Positions 56,488 through 64,000 of a stretch of DNA of 64,000 nucleotides are shown here, piece by piece. The stretch spans positions 1,922,001-1,986,000 of the forward strand of contig JADLSH010000199.1 of NCBI GenBank assembly GCA_016169945.1, in the 5' to 3' direction. The notes under the pieces are model-generated. The model searched no databases, had not been told where the DNA came from, and saw only the letters and a program-made list of their open reading frames with translations. The position numbers and the translations under genes were made by a program. The first letter of the stretch is position 1. Each line of letters begins with the position of its first letter. Source of the stretch: Trachythela sp. YZ-2020. Taxonomy: Eukaryota > Cnidaria > Anthozoa > Malacalcyonacea > Clavulariidae.

Positions 56488-56841
56488 GTAATAATGGAAA
56501 CTGTTTACTGTACTCCTGTATAAAAACGTAGGATTTGAGTAAGGATTAAGATTAGGTTTGTATTAAAATTCAGGTTGTTAATATGGAAATTGGGCCAAAA
56601 CGTACCCAAAAACGAGCGATTTTATGAGCTATCTATGTACTTATTATTGTATTTTTACGGCTATAAATCTTCGCCCACCATGAAAAGAGGGTATGTTTTG
56701 CCCCATCGTGTTATCAAGCTAAAATATATTTTAAACAATTTATTCACTTATAATTCTTTTTTACATGAAAATGATCAAGGGTGCAGTACAGTATGTAGTT
56801 ATAGAGTGGCCTTTTATCCTTTTAGCTATTATAACAAATAG

Positions 56842-57024
56842 TTGTGCTGATCACTATAAATCTGGAGTGCGACAAGATGGTGTTTACACCATCGATCCTG
56901 ATGGCATGGGATCGTTCCAAGTCAGATGTGATATGACCAGAGATGGAGGCGGATGGACTGTGTTCCAACGAAGACAAGACGGGAGTGCAGACTTCTATCG
57001 TGGATGGGCAGACTATAACGAATA
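56842..57024 (+). pseudogene. Fibrinogen C-terminal domain, truncated start
   Basis: After an AATAG acceptor the frame reads [20 protein letters not shown], then [28 protein letters not shown] and [16 protein letters not shown]. This is the N-terminal third of a fibrinogen-related domain ([16 protein letters not shown]-x-[14 protein letters not shown]). Such domains are normally about 200 residues and bind sugars or proteins outside the cell. Here the sequence passes straight into a GCGAATAGGTT minisatellite. The intron phase does not match the preceding EGF exon (phase 1 against 2), so an exon between is missing or lost. Confidence 0.85.
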
Positions 57025-57150
57025 GGTTGCGAATAGGATGCGAATAGGTTGTGATAAGTTGCGAATAGGTGAGAATAGGCTGTGAATAGGTTGCGAATAG
57101 GTTGCAGACAGGTTACAGACATGTGGCAGACAGGTTGCTGACATGTTGTA
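57022..57150. repeat. 11-12-bp minisatellite ending the fibrinogen exon
   Basis: Imperfect units of GAATAGGTTGC, drifting to GCAGACAGGTT and GCTGACATGTT, about ten copies. The first unit provides the stop codon of the truncated exon. Confidence 0.85.
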
Positions 57151-58091
57151 CACAATGTTATGATAAGATAGTACGGAATACCGTGTGATAGTATAGGGTA
57201 TGGTGTGACACTGCGGTTTGCCTGCGGCCCACCAAAGTATCTAAAAGCTTTTTATTATAAATACTAAACTTCAGTTTAGGTTATAACAAGTCAACGGTCA
57301 ATTTTGGAAAGCTTGAAAATATCATATCGGATATAGCTATCCCGCATTCGGCTTCGTACAACCCCCAGGATTGTGTCTGACATTTCACATTTGGGGATTG
57401 GTTAACGGTCTCTCGTTTCAAACGGCTCAAAATAGATAAAAGACCTGCAAAAGAATCGTGTTGATAAAAACTAGGCAAAGAACTGGCCAAAAACAAGCTA
57501 GCACTCTACTTGTATCGCGTGGTCGGTGAAGCGTATTCAATACCAGCAAAAAACTGTTTCGCCACGTTTGCTCACGCGTTCAGTCCTAAATAGCCGCCAA
57601 TATTCTTGCAATTATTTTGCAACTAATCTCAAGATAAAGTTTCAAAGAAATGTGGAACAACGATAAAAATGTCCCTCGAAACGATGAAATATCGTAACAG
57701 GTAAATTGGGTAAAAATAGAGCTATAATATTTTTATGGGTGTTTATATATGTTCTATGTAACAGATGGGGTTCTTTGAACAATCTGCTGTGGTTTTGGTT
57801 AAGAACTACCTGAAAAGATTAAGTCAATGTTTTCTACATCCTTTTCAGGTACTTCCATCCAATTTCCAGAGGTGGGCCTTCGTTCGAAATGTCGAAGTTT
57901 GAACATTTTTTCCAGGGAGTTCCAACACAATAACAGTACAATTTATTGTAGAATACTACCTACAATGGACCCCCGTGTTTGAGATTTCATTTATTGAAGA
58001 AATATGATTGGAATTATTGTAATTAGTTTCCTCTAGCTAACGACAGACAATTTGTTATTCATCAGTATAATAAAAATCCACTTATTCACAG
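57151..58091. other. Intergenic; one CGAAACGTCG-type repeat copy
   Basis: A diverged copy of the dispersed repeat lies at 57,845-57,915 (GGGCCTTCGTTCGAAATGTC, TTCCAGGGAGTTCC). The remaining sequence shows no exon. The segment before 58,092 may contain promoter or 5' UTR of the next gene. Confidence 0.5.
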
Positions 58092-58124
58092 ATGAAAGGA
58101 GAAGCGAGATCAGGAAACAACAAA

Positions 58125-61100
58125 ATGATGTCGAAATCTATTGTCCTTCTTCTCCAGTTAATTTTAATAATTTCTCAATTGCAAGGTAAGAAATCAAAGT
58201 CAGACAGTCAGACACACACACGCCTGTGTTAAACACTTGTATAGAACTGTAATACACGACTATTCATACATTATGAAAATAATGAACATTATTTTCTCAC
58301 TTTGCAGATTTCTGTCCACTTGATCACTATCTGCTGAACGATAGTGCTTTGTGAACTTTTTTTTCTTTTTCAGATGCAACTTGTAAGGTATCTGCACATG
58401 ACACAACATACTCAAAGAACTCTGAGGTGCGGTCAACGATCTTTGATTCTCGAGTCCTCAACAAGGTCAAAACTTTATTCACCGGGAACGTTCAAACACT
58501 AGCCAAGACTACTTCACAAACTGGACAGAAGAAATCCATGATTACAACAACCGATGTAGAAAAGCCTCTTCACGTAAAAATCGACCCTCGTCATTTTGGA
58601 GACGCTTTGCTAAATCGAGCAAATGAAAATGCCGCGAGAAAATCGGACATCTATATGAACAAAGCGATTGACGCGACTGCTTTGGGTGTCGCTGTTCTCA
58701 AACTGATTTTCGGTAAAGATGCTAAAATGGTTATGAAAGACTCAAAAGTTGGGGACGCTCAAGCTAGTGTGAGAACGAAAGAGCCTCGACCGAAAATCAC
58801 TTCATGGACACCTGATAAAGCTCAAAGAGCCGAAAGAAAAAGTTTGGGAGAAGATAGAAAGATAAACTCAAAAGGATCGAGTGGAATTGGGAAATTAAGC
58901 ATGAACATTTTAAAACTGGTTAAAAGTCTTCAGCCTTCAACTAGTGCCGAAAAAACAACAGAAAATGGTGAAACGAAGGATAGCTTGGGAGGAAATATTG
59001 CGATCCAGGATAAAGAAAAAGGATTCAGAGCAAGTGAAAGCAATCTTCAAAGATTGTTGTCGTTCATGGAAGAAAGCAAAGCAAAGGAACAGAGAGGAGA
59101 TAAAAAATCTTGGGTTTTGTTGAAAGTTCCTTCAAAGCAACCAAAAGATGAGCTAGGAATGTTGACTGACCCTGCTGCAACCGAAAACAACAGTGATGAT
59201 GATAGCTCGAAACGTGAACATACAGAAAAAATACACGAAAATCCAGGCGAAATACACCACAAAATGAAAGCAAAGGCATCACATACAAAGCAAAGCAACA
59301 AAGGACTGATGACGAAGATACAATATCAAGTTAAACATCTCGGAGACCTTGTAAGCAAACAAAAAAGCGATGAGAAAGAATCGTTTATTCAAACAAAACA
59401 CCACAAGCTACCTGCGACAGCTCAACAAAGTTACGAAGGAAAATCGCTTACAACATCAACGAGAGTCGCTTCGAAGACTTTGAAAAGTGAACCATTCCAA
59501 GAAGTGAATGCTGTCAAAACGGACACAACCAGCTACGAGAACAGCGTCAAGAATTTACTTAAGGCACTTGAGACGAGCGCTCAAAAACACTCTTTGAGTC
59601 ATGTATCAAGACATGAGGAGGAAGGGAAGGATACAAGACATCGACATCGTAAAATAGAGTTGATTCATGTGAAGAAAAAGGAAGAGCATGCATCAAGTAA
59701 AGATGTGGTTAGTGGCACAAATACTGCAGGTAAGTCAGAACCGGTTTTTGCTCGTTTGACCGGTACGCGCGGTAAAATATCCAGTCAACTTTCAAGCAAC
59801 TCTTGGTTCTCGTTTGACCGAGGCATAAGAGTTGAGAAAAGTCTCATCCAAACTCTCGCTTGCCAACTTTAATCCTCGTTTGACCAAGGAATACCCATAA
59901 CAAATCTTCCTAAAGCGAATTTCATTGTCCAAAGCCCTTGGCAATATTGTTTCCAACATTGTTGGCAAATCTGAAAATACTGTTTCCGCAACGAAAATCA
60001 CGCATAGAAAACAAAATATGTTTCTGGAAACACGAACGAATGTTTTTAAATTGAATGATATATAAATTGATAGGAATAATTCTATTTAAGGTGGCGCGGT
60101 CGTTTCACTTGATGCGCTACGTCAGCTTGGCCAGGTATTGGGTCTATCTTCACAGAAATCAGATGAAAAGAGAATATCTCCCTACACTGGAACACAGGAC
60201 ACGCTCACGCTGGCAACAGCAATGCCACCGGAGGCTCTACAAAAACCTACACCTACCCCTACAGTTCCCCCAGCGCCCCCTACTGTACCGCCAACGGCAA
60301 GTTTACAGAATAATGCCAACCCGCAGAATTCCTTGACGCGAATAAGCGAACGTAAGTAGATTTACCCAGGCATATCAACTTATTGGCCCGATTTTAAGCA
60401 TATTAGGCCATGGACTGATCAGCATAATCTTTTTTGTTCTCTAATATATGTCTAACTGATGGCATTGATAATAATATTTTTCTTTCAAATGGATATACAT
60501 GTATCTTGATAGGGGGAAATTAATCAAACTATGTTGGGGGTGGGCCATGAATTTGTGTTCAATGACATGGGGTGGGCCACAAAAATTTAACCGTTGTTCA
60601 TGGGTGGGTCAAGAAAATATTATAAATCAATGCTGCAAAATTACCGGTCCACCCCCCCTCTTAAATAATGAACGGTCCCTAAGGTTAGGATTAAGGTTAG
60701 GATTAAGGTTAGGTTTAAGGTTAGGATTAAGGTTAGGATTAAGGCTAGGATTAAGGTTAGGATTAAGGTTAGGCCATGTTATTTAAGGTTAGGATTAAGA
60801 GATTAAGGCTAGTTAGGATTTAGATTAAGGGATTAAGGTTAGGATTAAATTAAATTTGTTAGTTTAAATGGATGGTTAGGATTAAGGTTAGATTAATTAG
60901 GATTAATGTTAGATTATTAGGATTAAATTAGGATTAAAATTAAGGTTAGATTAAGGTTAGGATTAAGGTTAGGATTAAGGCTAGGATTAAGGTTAGGATT
61001 AAGGTTAGGATTAAGGTTAGGTTTAAGGTTAGGATTAAGGTTAGGATTAAGGTTAGGGTTAAGGTTAGGGTTAAGGTTAGGGTTAAGGTTAGGGTTAAGG

Positions 61101-62031
61101 TTAGGGTTAAGGTTAGGGTTAAGGTTAGGGTTAAGGTTAGGGTTAAGGTTAGGGTTAAGGTTAGGGTTAAGGTTAGGGTTAAGGTTAGGGTTAAGGTTAG
61201 GGTTAAGGTTAGGATAAGCTTAGGGTCAGGTAAAGATTAGTGTTAGGATTAGAAATAGTTTAAGGATAAGAAATTGTTGCATGATTATAAATTGTGCTTG
61301 CTAATGTTAATGTTAATGTAAATTGTTAAGGTAATCGACCCAGAAAGTAATACACCCTTTCAATAATTACGTCACAAACGTCTCCTTGGTGCGGGAGCCT
61401 CATTCTCGTTCTCATTGATTCATAAGAGCGAGGCTCCCAGGCCAAGGACGCAATCGTGACGCAATTGTGACGCAAGTATCGAAAGGGTGTATTCCAAAGT
61501 GATTTTACTTGTTTAGAACTAAAGATGTTTGCAGAGAGAGGACTACGTGGTCACAACGATTACAGAAAACTGCATCATGCAGAGCCTTTGAAATGGTCAG
61601 AAGACCTGGCCTCGGCTGCAGAGAAACTCGCCTACCAAGCTGCGAAGAAAGGCACCACAAGACGTTCTGAACTAGTCGAACAAAAAGGCTATGGCGAAAA
61701 CGTTGCTAAGATACCAAACACAGTGTTGGAAAACGCCGGAGAAGAAGCGACTAGACATTGGTATAATGAAAAACAGAATTTCACATTTTCCGATCCGGTC
61801 GTAGACGAAGAAACGAAAGCCTTTACCCAAATCATTTGGAAAGGGACACAGACTTTAGGTATGGGCGCAGCCAAAGATGATGACACAGGAGAACTTTATG
61901 TAGTAGCATTGTATAGTCCCAAAGGAAATGATCAAGCTACTTTGAGAGAGAACTTAGCTGCAGACGGTCAACAACACATCGATGTATATGCGAGTATTTT
62001 TAAGAAGAGTTTTGCTGCCCGACATGACTAG
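58125..62031 (+). CDS. Secreted protein: basic low-complexity tract plus CAP/SCP domain
   Basis: Four exons: 58125-58185, 58374-59729, 60091-60351, 61517-62031. Every junction is GT-AG in phase 1, giving 2193 nt and 730 residues. Exon 1 is a signal peptide ([20 protein letters not shown]); an in-frame Met upstream at 58,092 is also possible. Exon 2 encodes about 450 residues rich in Lys, Ser, Thr and Glu, with no recognised domain. One helical-looking block is [20 protein letters not shown] with [14 protein letters not shown]. Exon 3 is a Pro/Thr linker ([20 protein letters not shown]). Exon 4 is a CAP/SCP domain of the GAPR-1/GLIPR2-like sort: [52 protein letters not shown]. The domain lacks the disulfide cysteines of secreted CRISPs. 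The His that normally precedes FTQ is Ala (KAFTQ), so the usual His/Glu site is incomplete. Role unknown; extracellular matrix or defence is possible. Confidence 0.9.
59730..60090. other. Intron 2 of the CAP gene
   Basis: The exon 2 frame stays open 48 codons past the GTAAGT donor, with repeated 'TCGTTTGACC' motifs (59,753, 59,811, 59,874). The canonical donor plus phase agreement with exon 3 support splicing at 59,729. Confidence 0.7.
60660..61245. repeat. Telomere-like TTAGG(G/A)TTAAGG array in CAP gene intron 3
   Basis: Up to about 60,770 and from 60,950 the unit is AGGTTAGGATTAAGG-like. From about 61,045 to 61,212 it is a regular 12-mer GGTTAGGGTTAA. Each 12-mer contains one TTAGGG, so this is a variant telomere-like satellite and not canonical (TTAGGG)n. 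Confidence 0.93.
61349..61493. mobile_element. Foldback MITE just upstream of CAP exon 4
   Basis: AATACACCCTTTCAATAATT at the left is mirrored by a right end TATCGAAAGGGTGTATT. CGTCTCCTTGG..GGGAGCCTC / GAGGCTCCCAGGCCAAGGACG pairs inside. Its right end is 23 nt before the exon 4 acceptor at 61,516. Confidence 0.88.
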
Positions 62032-62048
62032 ACAATAGCTAGATAGTT

Positions 62049-62331
62049 TAGGCCATATTACACGAGGGAACACAATTTCGGACACGAATCGATGTTAGGT
62101 AAAAAGTATAATCGCAGAGAAACTGTGTGCACGAATCTCGTTTTACTTTGTCGAAAGTTTTCTTGCTATACATGTGAATAAGGCAACAAAGAAATGAATG
62201 ATAATATCGGTGAAGTGAAACGCGGGCCATGTTCATTGTTTTTCTGTGCGTACATTTCTACATAACATGGCTCCGTGCAGAAATTGCGTTGCAAGTTACA
62301 GCAAGATAAACGCCCCGTGTAACATGGCCTT
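62049..62331. mobile_element. Foldback MITE in CAP gene 3' region
   Basis: TAGGCCATATTACACGAGGG is mirrored by CCCCGTGTAACATGGCCTTTA, and CACAATTTC..CACGAATC / AAATTGCGTTGC is partly paired. It begins 18 nt after the CAP stop codon, so it is probably part of the 3' UTR. Terminal AGGCC motif as in the 8.2, 15.9 and 48.4-kb elements. Confidence 0.85.
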
Positions 62332-62339
62332 TAAGGAAG

Positions 62340-62345
62340 AATAAA
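62340..62345 (+). terminator. Candidate polyadenylation signal of CAP gene
   Basis: AATAAA lies 309 nt after the stop and just beyond the MITE. A second AATAAA near 62,562 is an alternative. Confidence 0.45.
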
Positions 62346-64000
62346 CGCGACTGCTAGCTGTAAGCCTGGCTTTCATCGCGCTGCCCACTTTCCTCGAGGA
62401 CCGGTCATAAAGTACCTGCAATCCTGAGACAGAAAATCTTGCCTACCTATTTGACGAGGTACGAAATTGCAACAACAGGTTGAGGAAGTACAACATATCA
62501 GCTTTAGGTGTTTCTAAAAAGGGATATGTAAATCGACTATATGTAATAGCTTACGTAGTAAAATAAATGATGTTGGTTTTGTATTGAAATACAGTATTAT
62601 AGTACAAGACTTTGACCCAATTAACTCTGGTTTCTAGTTGGTCGTGCGGTTAATGGAACCATGTCGAGGTGGCAGATGCATTAAGGATTTAAAGACATAT
62701 CTCTGCAATAGGTGAATACATTCGCACACAGCACACAAAAAGCAAGATAGATCGAAACTTTTTCTCACATCGGTGACAATGATCCAGTGCAATGACAAAG
62801 TACAGAGCAATGTTTTTTGTGTGCTTATGAGAAGACATGTAGGGTAGTTTATTTCTTTATATTTCGACCGTATCTGACCCTGAACCTCTCTATTTGTCCA
62901 CAGTCATATGATTTCACCCCTTTCCCTTGATATATTTTACTCAGCCTAACTCCAGAAGACTACTTTACTTGTTAGCAGAAAATCTATGCCCTCTGTCAGA
63001 GTTAAGTATAATCAAATGGGATCTCTTTACATCATTGAAACAATTTTGATGTAAAAATGGTAGCATAAACTCAAGCAGACGATGTTGCGATATCACTGAA
63101 ACAAGAGAAACGAGAATGCGGTCATTCGTTCAGGTTAGTACTGTAGAATTAAGAAAGATTCAGTCAAGTTTATAGCATGAAGATTTCCAGTAGAAAGACG
63201 AGGAACATTTTGGAGACAGAGGCATGATGGAGAGGCATGAAGGCACTAAAACTTCTAACTACTAAGACAAGAGGATGTTCAGGATATAGAGTGTATTGAC
63301 GTCAACGCTGCACCAGAGCGCCAAACCCCAGACGAAGGGCCTTCGCTCGAAACGTCGCAGTTCTTACTGTATTTTTCAGGTAGTTTTATCCTACTCCACC
63401 GCCGAAACCCCAGAGGAGGCTCACGCGAAAAAGAAGAAGAAAAGTATCTCTTTACTCTATATTCCATCTAAACATCAAAGAGTTAAAGATAGTCAAAAAG
63501 TAGCTCTCTGTATTATCAAGAGAAGCAAGAATGCTATGGTTTTGGCAGGTCTGCAGAAGATAGCAGGAAGATCCAACTCTCGTTGACTCTCATCCTTATT
63601 TGATCGGAGCTTAAAGATTCAAAAGAGTATTCAGTTTTTATAAGCCATTTTTTCGGTTCAGTAACTCCAACTAGCAACCTGCAATTCCCACAGACGATGT
63701 TTACTAAAGCACTGAACATGACGTTATTGAGTTAAACAGCCCTTTGGAAACACCAAAGATTCGTGATCTTAAAAACAAAATGAAATTTTAAAGTTTAGAG
63801 TATCAAAGGAATGATTTCGGTTTCTAAAGATGGCGTAATGGTTTGGGTTACTCATTTAATAAGCGTTTTCATTGCGTTCAACTACTCGAAAGATTAAAGC
63901 GACAGGACAGGTATATAGTAATTGTTTATATTATATGTGATCAGTGTTAAATAGCTAAGGTTAAAAAGTACTTTTCTAGTTATAACCTTAACCTTAATTC
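62346..64000. other. Intergenic; dispersed repeat copy at 63.3 kb
   Basis: 63,325-63,385 holds CCAGACGAAGGGCCTTCGCT with CGAAACGTCGCAGTTCTT, the best-preserved plus copy of the family at 2.2 and 57.9 kb. The following 63,385-63,586 frame (GRSNSR-stop) appears to be repeat-derived. No other exon is supported. The window ends in AACCTTAACCTTAA-type sequence. Confidence 0.5.

Noticed and set aside
60499..60786. Leu/Gly/Arg repeat frame (LRLGLRLG)
   Set aside because: It is the telomere-like GGATTAAGGTTA array read in one frame.
63385..63586. Terminal exon with KKKKK motif downstream of CAP gene
   Set aside because: It starts inside the dispersed CGAAACGTCG repeat and has no partner exon or clear family.

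Overview
The window is eukaryotic nuclear DNA from an animal, most likely a cnidarian (anthozoan). The evidence is AT-rich sequence, genes split into small exons with GT-AG introns, AATAAA signals, animal protein families (KCTD9, EGF/fibrinogen-related, CAP/SCP), AP-endonuclease LINEs, a tRNA-headed SINE and a very high density of foldback MITEs. The phylum is inferred from repeat style and protein families; nothing in the window proves it. I see no bacterial operon, phage or CRISPR structure.

Layout. 1-23 kb has no convincing intact gene. It holds a 10/12-bp microsatellite, two decayed LINE reverse-transcriptase fragments lying head to head (2.5-4.3 kb), many inverted-repeat elements, an hAT-type element with an 8-bp target duplication (17.4-18.1 kb), clustered copies of a TTAACCC-ended repeat, a local 200-bp duplication and a SINE beside a near-spacerless palindrome (22.7 kb). 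23.6-39.6 kb is one satellite block: a 41-bp minisatellite, then a palindromic satellite of about 100-120 bp that switches strand near 25.98 kb. A 4-kb LINE (27,188-31,155, minus strand) is inserted in that satellite, followed by about 17 monomers of a 345-bp satellite and more palindromic satellite. 40.9-41.8 kb is a third array, with 69-bp units carrying a perfect 20-nt palindrome. An isolated sugar-transporter-like exon lies at 42.0 kb.

45.6-64 kb is the genic part. A complete KCTD9 orthologue is encoded on the minus strand in 11 exons (45,590-53,828; 408 residues; every splice phase checks). On the plus strand there is a broken secreted EGF/fibrinogen-domain gene (55,155-57,024). After it comes a four-exon secreted protein (58,125-62,031; 730 residues) that joins a signal peptide, a long basic low-complexity tract, a Pro/Thr-rich linker and a C-terminal CAP/SCP domain. 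Introns of both intact genes are full of MITEs and dispersed repeats, some touching splice sites.

Functionally, KCTD9 is an intracellular protein of a Cullin-3-adaptor family. The fibrinogen-related and CAP genes are unrelated secreted proteins of the kind often linked to recognition or extracellular matrix. No pathway links them. The most distinctive content is the palindromic and higher-order satellite architecture and the MITE families that share an AGGCC-type end.
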